Shown here: piece by piece, positions 40,639-48,825 of the stretch | Numbering within the stretch: position 1 is the first letter of the stretch | Layout: every line of letters begins with the position of its first letter | Source of the DNA: Thermohalobaculum sp039030715 | GTDB lineage: Bacteria; Pseudomonadota; Alphaproteobacteria; Rhodobacterales; Rhodobacteraceae | NCBI GenBank assembly: GCA_039030715.1 | Contig: JBCCDU010000018.1 | Span: forward strand, 1 to 55,244 | Direction: 5' to 3' | DNA: 55,244 nucleotides | Position numbers and translations under genes: made by a program | Notes under the pieces: model-generated | Database searches by the model: none | Seen by the model: the letters and a program-made list of their open reading frames with translations, nothing else | What the model was told of the DNA's origin: nothing

Positions 40639-42171
40639 ATGCAGACCATCCTCGAACAACTCGAAACCCGGCGCGCCGAAGCCCGCCTCGGCGGCGGCCA
40701 GCGCCGCATCGGCGCACAGCACGCGAAAGGCAAGCTGACCGCCCGCGAGCGCGTCGAACTGCTGCTCGACGAGGGCAGTTTCGAGGAGTTCGACATGTTC
40801 GTCTCCCATCGCTGTACCGAGTTCGGGATGGAGGCCCAGCACATCCCCGGCGACGGCGTCATCACCGGCTGGGGCACGATCAATGGCCGCCAAGTATACG
40901 TCTTCAGCCAGGATTTCACGGTCTTCGGCGGCTCGCTCTCCGAGACCCATGCCCAGAAGATCTGCAAGATCATGGACATGGCGATGAAGAACGGCGCGCC
41001 GGTGATCGGGATCAACGATTCGGGCGGCGCGCGGATCCAGGAGGGCGTAGCCTCGCTGGCCGGCTATGCCGAAGTGTTCCAGCGCAACATCATGGCCTCC
41101 GGCGTCGTCCCACAGATCTCGGTGATTATGGGGCCCTGCGCGGGCGGTGCGGTCTACTCCCCCGCCATGACCGATTTCATCTTCATGGTGCGCGACAGCT
41201 CTTACATGTTCGTCACAGGACCCGATGTGGTCAAGACCGTGACCAACGAGCAGGTGACGGCTGAGGAGCTTGGCGGCGCCAAGACCCACACCTCCAAATC
41301 CTCGGTCGCCGACGGGGCCTATGAAAACGATGTGGAAGCGCTGGCGGAAGTCCGCCGCCTGGTCGATTTCCTTCCGCTCTCGAACCGCGCCCCCCTGCCG
41401 GAGCGGCCGTTTTTCGACGATGCCGCACGGGTGGAGGAAAGCCTCGACACCCTGGTGCCGGATAACCCCAACCAACCCTATGACATGGCCGAACTGATCG
41501 GCAAACTGGCGGATGAGGGCGAATTTTTCGAGATACAGAAAGACTTTGCCAAGAATATTCTCACCGGCTTCGTCCGGCTCGAGGGGCGCCCGGTGGGGGT
41601 GGTGGCCAACCAGCCGATGGTGCTGGCGGGCTGCCTGGATATCGACAGCAGCCGCAAGGCCGCCCGCTTTGTGCGGTTCTGCGACTGTTTCGAGATCCCG
41701 ATCCTGACACTGGTCGATGTGCCGGGCTTCCTGCCGGGCACGGCGCAGGAATATGGCGGGGTGATCAAACATGGCGCCAAACTGCTGTTCGCCTATGGCG
41801 AAGCGACGGTGCCCAAGGTGACGGTGATCACCCGCAAGGCCTATGGCGGGGCCTATGACGTCATGGCCTCCAAGCATCTGCGCGGCGACATCAACTACGC
41901 CTGGCCCACCGCCGAGATCGCGGTGATGGGCGCCAAGGGCGCGACCGAGATCCTCTATCGCAGCGAACTGGGCGATGCCGAGAAGATCGCCGCCCGCGCC
42001 AAGGATTACGAAGACCGCTTCGCCAATCCCTTCGTGGCCGCCGAGAAAGGCTTCATCGACGAGGTCATCATGCCGCGCAACACACGCCGCCGCATCGCCC
42101 GAGCTTTCGCCTCGCTACGCGGCAAGGTACTGAGCAATCCGCCCAAGAAACACGATAACATTCCGCTTTGA
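40639..42171 (+). CDS. pccB: Propionyl-CoA carboxylase beta (carboxyltransferase) subunit
   Basis: 510 residues. It transfers CO2 from carboxybiotin to propionyl-CoA, giving methylmalonyl-CoA. Features are KGKLTARERVELLLDEGSFEE, the acyl-CoA site GINDSGGARIQEGV and GPCAGGAVYSPAMTDF in the N-half, and the carboxybiotin-side LVDVPGFLPGTAQEYGGVI with TRKAYGGAYDVM in the C-half. ATG 40639 has GGGAG about 9 bases upstream. A frame running on to 39745 is antisense to pccR and not real. It is separated from pccA by 3.6 kb of other genes. Confidence 0.97.
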   Translation: MQTILEQLETRRAEARLGGGQRRIGAQHAKGKLTARERVELLLDEGSFEEFDMFVSHRCTEFGMEAQHIPGDGVITGWGTINGRQVYVFSQDFTVFGGSLSETHAQKICKIMDMAMKNGAPVIGINDSGGARIQEGVASLAGYAEVFQRNIMASGVVPQISVIMGPCAGGAVYSPAMTDFIFMVRDSSYMFVTGPDVVKTVTNEQVTAEELGGAKTHTSKSSVADGAYENDVEALAEVRRLVDFLPLSNRAPLPERPFFDDAARVEESLDTLVPDNPNQPYDMAELIGKLADEGEFFEIQKDFAKNILTGFVRLEGRPVGVVANQPMVLAGCLDIDSSRKAARFVRFCDCFEIPILTLVDVPGFLPGTAQEYGGVIKHGAKLLFAYGEATVPKVTVITRKAYGGAYDVMASKHLRGDINYAWPTAEIAVMGAKGATEILYRSELGDAEKIAARAKDYEDRFANPFVAAEKGFIDEVIMPRNTRRRIARAFASLRGKVLSNPPKKHDNIPL

Positions 42172-42214
42172 GGGAGTGCCGATGCTGAAATCGATGCCCA
42201 CAGCACCCCCCTCG

Positions 42215-42228
42215 TCACGTCGACGTGA
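42215..42228. promoter_or_regulatory. 14-bp perfect palindrome upstream of the lipoprotein genes
   Basis: TCACGTCGACGTGA is its own reverse complement and lies 66 bases before the first lipoprotein start and 44 bases past pccB. It could be an operator, or chance in GC-rich DNA. Confidence 0.35.
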
Positions 42229-42294
42229 GGGCACATATCGTCGGACCATCCGTCGTCGCGCGTATCAGGTGCGACAACAGCAGGAGGTGGTGGC

Positions 42295-42552
42295 ATGCGA
42301 TATGTTGCTTTGGCAGGCCTCGCCCTGGGTCTCGCGGCCTGTGGCGATACACGGACCGAACGGACGCTTTCGGGCGCTGGCATTGGCGCGCTTTCCGGCG
42401 CTGCGGGGGCCGAAATCATCGGTGGATCGTCCCTTGGCGGGGCGCTTCTGGGCGGGATCGCGGGTGGAGCCGTCGGTTATGGTGTCGATGGCGACAGGCG
42501 TGACCGGCGCCGGGACAGGAAACGGCGCTATCGCGACGACGACGACGATTGA
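42295..42552 (+). CDS. Small glycine-zipper lipoprotein (copy 1)
   Basis: 85 residues. A lipoprotein signal with lipobox LAAC is followed by GDTRTERTLSGAGIG, then a glycine-zipper helix (SLGGALLGGIAGGAVGYG) and a charged tail alternating Arg and Asp (RRDRRRDRKRRYRDDDDD). Such zippers insert into or associate with outer membranes. AGGAGG precedes ATG 42295. A paralogue lies 105 bases downstream. Confidence 0.85.
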   Translation: MRYVALAGLALGLAACGDTRTERTLSGAGIGALSGAAGAEIIGGSSLGGALLGGIAGGAVGYGVDGDRRDRRRDRKRRYRDDDDD

Positions 42553-42657
42553 GCGGGGCCTTGCGCCCCGTCTCAGACTGCGGGGTGCGGCTCTGATCAG
42601 CGACGGAACGCCGGCAAGGCCCACGTTCCAGACGCAGACAGGACGAAAGGAGCAGTC

Positions 42658-42903
42658 ATGCATAAGGCTAGATGGGCCGCGCTGGCGGTCGTACTCGTCA
42701 CACTCGGCGCCTGCGGTGACACGCGGACGGATCGGGCACTTTCCGGCGCCGGAATCGGCGCTGCAGCGGGCGCCCTGGGCGCGGCGGCAGTCGATGGCAG
42801 CATCGGTGCGGGCGCCGTCATCGGTGGCCTGGCCGGCGGCGCGGTCGGTGCCGCAACCGACAGCCGCGATATCGATCTCGGCCGGCCGGTCTGGGACCGC
42901 TGA
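42658..42903 (+). CDS. Small glycine-zipper lipoprotein (copy 2)
   Basis: 81 residues, paralogue of the preceding gene. Lipobox LGAC, then GDTRTDRALSGAGIGAAAG and a glycine-zipper segment (GAGAVIGGLAGGAVGAA). The charged tail of copy 1 is replaced by TDSRDIDLGRPVWDR. AAAGGAG lies about 7 bases before ATG 42658. The pair probably arose by tandem duplication and then diverged in the tail. Confidence 0.85.
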   Translation: MHKARWAALAVVLVTLGACGDTRTDRALSGAGIGAAAGALGAAAVDGSIGAGAVIGGLAGGAVGAATDSRDIDLGRPVWDR

Positions 42904-42930
42904 TACCTCTGGGACCGCGCGGGGCCGCCC

Positions 42931-43338
42931 ATGAGCGGCCCCAAATTCCACATGATCCAGGGTGGACCCAGACCGGTCGCGCCCTTTAGCCATGCGGTGG
43001 AGCAGGACGGCTGGATCATCCTCACAGGGCAGATGCCCACCGATCCGACAGCCCCCGACGCGCCCTTGCCCCAAGGGATCGAGGCACAGACCCGCCGCGT
43101 GATGGAAAATCTCGCCGTCGTCCTGAATGGGCTGGGCCTGGACCTGGGCGACGTGATGCAATGCCGGGCCTATCTGACCGAATTCGAGCGCGACTACGCC
43201 ATCTTCAACAGCACCTACGAGAGTTTCTTCGAGGCCGGTCGCCTGCCCGCACGCACCACCATCGGCGTGACCGCGCTGGCAGTCGGCGCGCTGGTCGAAA
43301 TCGATTGCCTGGCGCGACGGCCGGAGGGAGCGGAATGA
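42931..43338 (+). CDS. RidA-family (YjgF) protein
   Basis: 135 residues. RidA proteins hydrolyse reactive enamines/imines from PLP enzymes, though members vary. Family features are PFSHAVEQDGWIILTGQMP, TRRVMENLAVVLNGLGLDLGD, CRAYLTEFERDYAIFN and RLPARTTIGVTAL with the conserved Arg. The start ATG 42931 is weakly supported. ATG 42952 (MIQGG) is an alternative. The stop overlaps the next gene by ATGA. Confidence 0.9.
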   Translation: MSGPKFHMIQGGPRPVAPFSHAVEQDGWIILTGQMPTDPTAPDAPLPQGIEAQTRRVMENLAVVLNGLGLDLGDVMQCRAYLTEFERDYAIFNSTYESFFEAGRLPARTTIGVTALAVGALVEIDCLARRPEGAE

Positions 43339-43592
43339 CCCGGCGTGCCGATCCCTATCGCCTGGTGAAATATGTCGCCACCGGCGCGATCGAGGGCGTC
43401 CTGGCCGGCTGGGCCTTTGTCGGCATCCTGCTGGCACTCGACATGATGGGCCTGCGCAGCCTGTTGGCCAATGCCGACAGCGGGCAACTGGCCCTGCTGA
43501 TGCTGTTCCTGTTCACTGGCATCACCTTCGCCATGGCGGGGATCGCTTGGCGCGTCATGGTGCTGCTGCCGGACGAGGAGGAAGAGGGATGA
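43335..43592 (+). CDS. Small two-helix membrane protein
   Basis: 85 residues starting MTRRADPYRLVKYVATG, with two membrane helices (EGVLAGWAFVGILLALDMMG and LALLMLFLFTGITFAMAGI) and an acidic C-terminal end (LPDEEEEG). ATG 43335 overlaps the RidA stop by four bases, so translation is coupled. The family is unknown to me. Confidence 0.7.
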   Translation: MTRRADPYRLVKYVATGAIEGVLAGWAFVGILLALDMMGLRSLLANADSGQLALLMLFLFTGITFAMAGIAWRVMVLLPDEEEEG

Positions 43593-43720
43593 CGGGGACC
43601 GCGACGCACGCGGCGCGCCTGCATCCCCAACGATGCGCGAGCCGGACCTTTGCTGATTTGGACGAAACGCCGACTCCGCAAGGCCGAGCGCGGAGGCTAC
43701 CCCATTTGGCCTCGTTCGTT

Positions 43721-45097
43721 TCAGAAATTCACCTGCAGCGAGGACTGCACTCTGAATGCGGAATCACTGGCGTCGTTGGCGTTCTCGCGCTGCCCCCAGA
43801 TTACCTCGGCGCCGAAGGTCACACGGTCGACCGGCGACCAGAACAGGCTGCCATGCACGGTCTGAAGAGTATCGATATCGCCGGGACCGAACGCTTCGAA
43901 CACGTCATAGCGGCCATATGCGACGGCACCGGTCAGATCCTCGGTCAACTGCTGCTGCAATTGGACCGTCGCACCGAGAGCGTTGATCGTCTCGATATCG
44001 CCATTCGCCAGGACGACGCCGTCGAGCCCGGCGCCATCGATCAAATAGCGCCCGACGCCATCGCCATAGGTAATCGAGGCAAGCCCTTTCGCGCCCTCCC
44101 AAAGATTTACGTTGGCGGCGGCGTTGACGCCCCATCCGAAAGTACCGTCGCCCGAACCCTGGCCGCCGAAGCGCCGACCGACCACGGACCCGCGAAGAAG
44201 GCCGAAATCGCCCCGATAAACACCCGCCAGGACGGCGTCGGGCGCGACGTCGAGCCCGACATCGAGCCCACCCAAAGCCCCGGGTGCAGTGTCGCCAAAA
44301 CTGAAGAGCTCGGTCACATCCCCATCCCCATCGACGTCCCCGGCATCAACTGCCCGGCCAGAGAATTCCGAGTTCTCCAACGAAGCGATGACGGTGAACT
44401 TTTCAGTCAGCGGCTGGGTCAGGCGGAGCTGGCCCTGACGAATGAAGGGTATCCCGGACGCGCCCTGAAAATCGACCGTGCGCGGATAAGCCTCGATCGG
44501 CATGAAATTGGTCCAGAACTGGCCGGCGCCGACCGGGCCGACCTCGCCGTAGAGATGCCGGATCCGGAACGAGAACGAGTTGGTGAAGACCTCTGTCCCC
44601 GGCGCGCCGAAGCCGAAGAAATCGCCCTCGAAAAAAGTCTTGACCGGACCCAACGCGCTTGGCGTGGTGGTGCGCACGTTGAACCGGCTCTGCCGCGCAT
44701 GTGCCGTGAAGCGGTTGTCGTCCGGCACGCCGACGCCGATGGACGAGGCGACGAACAGATCGTCCGAGCCGATATCCCCCGTAACGTCATAGATAAAGTC
44801 ACCCTTCACGTAGCCGCCGAACGAGATCCGCGTGTCGGTGCCGGGCAGGATGAAAGTGCCGAGCGTACCACCCGACTTCACAACCTCTGTCTCGATTGTG
44901 CGGGCGCTTTCCTCGGCCTGGGCGGCAGTCTCCTCGACCTGGTCCTGCGTGGCGTTCTGCTGGGCCTCGAGCTCGGCCAAGCGCTGCTCCATCGCCCGCA
45001 ATTGCTGGCGCAGAAGCTCGATTTCGGTCTGCGCGGCTGCGGGCGACGTACCAAGTGCCAGCGCGATGGCGATTGCTGCGCTATAGGATTTGGTCAT
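43721..45097 (-). CDS. DcaP-like trimeric outer-membrane porin
   Basis: 458 residues. The signal peptide ends SPAAAQ, followed by a coiled coil (ELLRQQLRAMEQRLAELEAQ ... QAEESARTIETE) as in DcaP porins. From about residue 75 alternating strands start GTDTRISFGGYVKGDFIYD, and the chain ends with Phe (SLQVNF) for Bam recognition. DcaP porins take up dicarboxylates and related acids (established for Acinetobacter). Placed between pccB and pccA, it may import a carboxylate that feeds propionate metabolism, which is inference. The 203-base upstream region is AT-rich and shared with the gene at 45301. Confidence 0.88.
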   Translation of the reverse strand: MTKSYSAAIAIALALGTSPAAAQTEIELLRQQLRAMEQRLAELEAQQNATQDQVEETAAQAEESARTIETEVVKSGGTLGTFILPGTDTRISFGGYVKGDFIYDVTGDIGSDDLFVASSIGVGVPDDNRFTAHARQSRFNVRTTTPSALGPVKTFFEGDFFGFGAPGTEVFTNSFSFRIRHLYGEVGPVGAGQFWTNFMPIEAYPRTVDFQGASGIPFIRQGQLRLTQPLTEKFTVIASLENSEFSGRAVDAGDVDGDGDVTELFSFGDTAPGALGGLDVGLDVAPDAVLAGVYRGDFGLLRGSVVGRRFGGQGSGDGTFGWGVNAAANVNLWEGAKGLASITYGDGVGRYLIDGAGLDGVVLANGDIETINALGATVQLQQQLTEDLTGAVAYGRYDVFEAFGPGDIDTLQTVHGSLFWSPVDRVTFGAEVIWGQRENANDASDSAFRVQSSLQVNF

Positions 45098-45300
45098 CAG
45101 CCCCTCCCCCTGGGCCCTTGGTTGCAGGACCTCGGACGTTTTCTAGGTATGGATGAGCATTGTTCAGGCCGAACTGTTACGCAAAGTCATAATAAATTGA
45201 AAATATTTGATTTTTTCGTGATTGACATGCCGACGAGTCTTTCAAATTCGAGTCGGCCCTGCGGTCGTTTACCGCGGGTGTCGGAACCAATCATTTTGGG

Positions 45301-45756
45301 ATGAGAGCTATGATGCAGATAGTCGCAAGAATCCTTGGTGCAATTGTGTTCTTGCTTGCGCCCAGCGCAATCGCGGACACGATTTCAGAGATTGATCTGG
45401 GCAATGGCGCCATCCTGACCGTTCGCGATGCTGGCTTTGTGCAGGTGCTCTATACGGACGAAGCGTTCGGACTGACGCTGGAGCCACGCGTCAGCATCCG
45501 GCAAGGCGAGGACCAGGCATCCGAGGCATCCGAGCGCGCGATAACCGATGCTGATTTGGCCCGCGCCTGCGCGATCGTGCTGGCGCGTCCCGAGGCGCGG
45601 ATCGGCAAGCACCCGCCCGATTACATTCTGTTCCAGACTGTCAAGCGCCGAGTGGACACCGGGCTCTTTTCGCTCAGCCGAACCAAGAGCGTGTATTTCG
45701 AAACCCGGACCGACCGCTGTCGGGTCCTCAGACAAGCGCCAGAAGAGGTGAAGTAG
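45301..45756 (+). CDS. Secreted protein of unknown function upstream of pccA
   Basis: 151 residues. The signal peptide ends SAIAD (cleavage near residue 26). The mature part has ILTVRDAGFVQVLYTDEAFG, SERAITDADLARACAIVLAR and YILFQTVKRRVDTG, with cysteines near each end. The fold is unknown. ATG 45301 and two ATG codons at 45310 and 45313 are alternative starts. The stop TAG is immediately followed by the pccA start codon, so they share a transcript. Confidence 0.75.
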   Translation: MRAMMQIVARILGAIVFLLAPSAIADTISEIDLGNGAILTVRDAGFVQVLYTDEAFGLTLEPRVSIRQGEDQASEASERAITDADLARACAIVLARPEARIGKHPPDYILFQTVKRRVDTGLFSLSRTKSVYFETRTDRCRVLRQAPEEVK

Positions 45757-47850
45757 ATGTTCCGCAAGATCCTGATCGCAAATCGGGGCGAGATTGCCTG
45801 CCGCGTCATCAAGACTGCGCGCAAGATGGGGATCGCGACGGTCGCCGTATACTCCGACGTCGACCGCAACGCACTGCATGTGAGGATGGCGGATGAGGCG
45901 GTGCATATCGGCCCGCCGCCCGCCAACCAGTCCTATATCGTGATCGACAAGATCATGGACGCGATCCGTCAAACCGGGGCGGAGGCGGTGCATCCGGGAT
46001 ACGGCTTCCTGTCGGAAAACAAGCTGTTCGCCGAGGCGCTGGACAAAGAGGGCGTGGCCTTCATCGGACCGCCCGCGGGCGCCATAGAGGCGATGGGCGA
46101 CAAGATCACGTCGAAAAAGCTGGCCGCCGAAGCCGGTGTCTCGACCGTGCCCGGCTATATGGGCCTGATCGCCAATGCGGAAGAGGCGGTGAAGATCTCG
46201 AACGAGATCGGCTACCCGGTGATGATCAAGGCCTCAGCCGGGGGTGGCGGCAAGGGGATGCGGATCGCCTGGTCGGATGATGAGGCGCGCGAGGGCTTTC
46301 AGAGTTCGAAGAACGAGGCGGCGGCGAGCTTCGGCGACGATCGGATCTTTATCGAAAAATTCGTGACCCAGCCCCGGCATATCGAAATCCAGGTGCTGGG
46401 CGACAAGCACGGCAACTGTGTCTATCTGAATGAGCGCGAATGCTCGATCCAGCGTCGCAATCAAAAGGTGATCGAGGAAGCCCCCTCGCCCTTTCTGGAC
46501 GAAACCACCCGCGCTGCCATGGGCGCCCAATCGGTGGCCCTTGCCCAGGCGGTGGATTATTGCTCGGCCGGAACGGTGGAGTTCATCGTCGATGGCGAGC
46601 GGAACTTCTATTTCCTCGAGATGAACACGCGGCTACAGGTCGAGCACCCGGTGACGGAGCTGATCACCGGGGTCGACCTTGTCGAACAGATGATCCGCGT
46701 TGCTGCGGGCGAGACGCTGTCAATCGCGCAAGCGGACGTGCCGATCAATGGCTGGGCGATGGAAAGCCGCCTCTATGCCGAGGATCCCTATCGCAATTTC
46801 CTGCCCTCGATCGGGCGGCTGACCCGCTATCGCCCGCCTGCCGAGGAGGCGAGCGAGACCCATGCGGTGCGCAATGACACCGGTGTCTACGAGGGTGGCG
46901 AGATCTCGATGTACTACGACCCGATGATCGCCAAGCTCTGCTCGTGGGGGCCTGACCGGGCGGCGGCGATCGAGACCATGCGCACCGCTTTGGACGAATT
47001 CGAGGTGGAGGGGATCGGCCATAACCTGCCCTTCCTGAGCGCCGTAATGGACCATCCGAAATTCTGTTCCGGCAACATCACCACAGCTTTTATTGCCGAG
47101 GAGTATCCAGACGGGTTCGAGGGGGCGACGCTGGACGGCGACACCCTGCGCCGGGTCGCGGCCGGAGCGGCCGCGATGAAGCTGGTGACGGCGCGAAGGG
47201 CAGCGCGGATCTCGGGCACGCTCAACCGCCAGCCGAGCGAGCCGGGGCAGGACTGGGTGGTCAGTGTGGGCGATGAGACCTTCGCCGTAAGCGCCACGCG
47301 CCAGGTGACGGGCCATCTGCGAACCGAGGAGGGAACCGAGCTCAGTCTCACCTCCAAGGGCCACGATCCGCTGAAACCGCAGATCCTGATCCACGGTCAG
47401 GGCGCTGTGGAGGTCTCCTTCGAAGACGGAACCGCGATCCTGGTGGAGGGCGACTGGACCCCTGGCGACACGCTGACCCGCGCGACAATCGGTGGCGTGC
47501 CAATGTCGGTCAAGGTCGACCGGCGCACCGAAGGGTTCCGCATCCGCTATCGCGGCGCCGATCTGGAAGTCAAAGTCCGCACACCCCGCGCGGCCGAACT
47601 GGCAGCCCTGATGCCGGAAAAACTGCCGCCGGACACGTCGAAAATGCTGCTCTGCCCGATGCCGGGCGTGGTCGTGTCTATCGCGGTGGCCGAAGGCGAT
47701 CACGTACAGGAGGGGCAGGCGCTGGCCACCGTTGAGGCGATGAAGATGGAGAATGTCCTGCGCGCCGAGAAGGCCGCCGCCGTCACAAAGATCAACGCGG
47801 AACCCGGTGCCTCGCTGGCTGTGGACGATGTGATCATGGAGTTCGAGTGA
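45757..47850 (+). CDS. pccA: Propionyl-CoA carboxylase alpha subunit (biotin carboxylase with BCCP)
   Basis: 697 residues. The N-terminal biotin carboxylase has MFRKILIANRGEIACRVI, the ATP-grasp loop KASAGGGGKGMRIAW, RHIEIQVLGDKHGN and EMNTRLQVEHPVTE. A BT domain follows at about residues 480-600. The C-terminal BCCP carries the biotinylated Lys in VEAMKMEN near residue 663. It works with PccB. ATG 45757 directly abuts the upstream secreted-protein gene, whose end carries AGAGG as ribosome-binding site. Confidence 0.97.
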   Translation: MFRKILIANRGEIACRVIKTARKMGIATVAVYSDVDRNALHVRMADEAVHIGPPPANQSYIVIDKIMDAIRQTGAEAVHPGYGFLSENKLFAEALDKEGVAFIGPPAGAIEAMGDKITSKKLAAEAGVSTVPGYMGLIANAEEAVKISNEIGYPVMIKASAGGGGKGMRIAWSDDEAREGFQSSKNEAAASFGDDRIFIEKFVTQPRHIEIQVLGDKHGNCVYLNERECSIQRRNQKVIEEAPSPFLDETTRAAMGAQSVALAQAVDYCSAGTVEFIVDGERNFYFLEMNTRLQVEHPVTELITGVDLVEQMIRVAAGETLSIAQADVPINGWAMESRLYAEDPYRNFLPSIGRLTRYRPPAEEASETHAVRNDTGVYEGGEISMYYDPMIAKLCSWGPDRAAAIETMRTALDEFEVEGIGHNLPFLSAVMDHPKFCSGNITTAFIAEEYPDGFEGATLDGDTLRRVAAGAAAMKLVTARRAARISGTLNRQPSEPGQDWVVSVGDETFAVSATRQVTGHLRTEEGTELSLTSKGHDPLKPQILIHGQGAVEVSFEDGTAILVEGDWTPGDTLTRATIGGVPMSVKVDRRTEGFRIRYRGADLEVKVRTPRAAELAALMPEKLPPDTSKMLLCPMPGVVVSIAVAEGDHVQEGQALATVEAMKMENVLRAEKAAAVTKINAEPGASLAVDDVIMEFE

Positions 47851-47881
47851 AGCGATGCCCGCCTGCCCGACCATAGGCCCC

Positions 47882-48502
47882 CTAGTATCGCGAGGAGATC
47901 CGATGATCGATGCCGGGCAGCGTGCTGCTGTAGATCAGATGCGCACGCCAAGCCATCGCCAGGGCGGCGCTGACGGTCGTCAGATAAACCGCACCGAAGA
48001 TCAGCGACAGGATGCCGGGGCCGACAGGTTTCAAAAGATCGGACCCGCCGAGGATGAGCGCCGAGCTCCACCCCGCGACCGACAGCCCCGCAAAGATCGC
48101 GATGGCGCGTTTTGCGCGCCAGGGCAGATCCAGCATCGTGCCGCCTGCTCCCTCGATGATGCGGGGCACGACGAAGCGCTTTATGCCCACCGCCGTCAGC
48201 AGCAGGATGTTCACGACGGTCAGCTTGGCCCACAGCTTGGGCGTGAACGCCTCGACCTGGAAATCGGTGCGGAGCCAGATCAGGCACAGCCCGCTGACCC
48301 AGATAACCACCATGACCCAAACCACGAATTGATGCGTCATGGTCAGAAAGCCGATCCAGCCATGCCGGATCGGCACCTGCAAACGACGCAGCATCGAAAA
48401 ATCGGTGAAGGCAACCGTGCCCACGGCGACAGCCATCGCGAAAAGATGTACGATCCGCGCGAGATCGAGGCCAATGCCCGCCAGTGTGAGTTCCGCTGCC
48501 AT
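47882..48502 (-). CDS. Integral membrane protein of unknown function
   Basis: 206 residues with about five membrane helices, beginning MAAELTLAGIGLDLARIVHLFAM-type sequence and including FVVWVMVVIWVSGLCLIWL, LTVVNILLLTAVGIKRFVV and ILSLIFGAVYLTTVSAALAM. A conserved-looking His lies in IVHLF. The layout recalls CopD/DUF-type heme or copper membrane proteins, but I cannot name it. ATG 48502 with a G-rich GGGGTGG upstream is preferred over GTG 48508. Convergent with pccA. Confidence 0.65.
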   Translation of the reverse strand: MAAELTLAGIGLDLARIVHLFAMAVAVGTVAFTDFSMLRRLQVPIRHGWIGFLTMTHQFVVWVMVVIWVSGLCLIWLRTDFQVEAFTPKLWAKLTVVNILLLTAVGIKRFVVPRIIEGAGGTMLDLPWRAKRAIAIFAGLSVAGWSSALILGGSDLLKPVGPGILSLIFGAVYLTTVSAALAMAWRAHLIYSSTLPGIDHRISSRY

Positions 48503-48825
48503 GTCCACCCCGCTACGCTGGCCCCGGTGTCTGGGCCCGATTGGTCGAGGGGCAAACCTGCCGCCGATCCGGTCAAAACGACGCTAAGAAACGTCGTTAA
48601 TCCAGCGCTAATCCGTGGTTGTGAGGCGATTGCGCGAGTCGGCAGGGGCCACATGCCGACCGAGCCAATGGGGAGGGGTTGTGACGGGTGCAGGGGGGAT
48701 GCCCCGCCACGCGCAAGATCAAACAATGGATGCCTTACCTCATGGTTAAGGCAGCCTGAAATTCCGCGACTTAGGACCGACCGCGCGGTGGTCGTGTCCC
48801 GGTCCGCCCTCGGATGGAGGATAGC
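48503..48825. other. Intergenic region upstream of mcm
   Basis: 323 bases between the divergent membrane-protein gene and mcm. It holds hairpins at 48577-48583/48592-48598 (7 bp, 8-base loop) and 48638-48644/48654-48660 (7 bp), and a short imperfect one near 48740. I looked for a B12 box typical of a cobalamin riboswitch because mcm needs B12, and found none. No TTTGCAAA-type site was seen. GGAGG at 48816-48820 is the mcm ribosome-binding site. Confidence 0.6.

Noticed and set aside
48503..48825. Cobalamin riboswitch ahead of mcm
   Set aside because: No B12-box sequence or matching long helix was found; only short generic hairpins.
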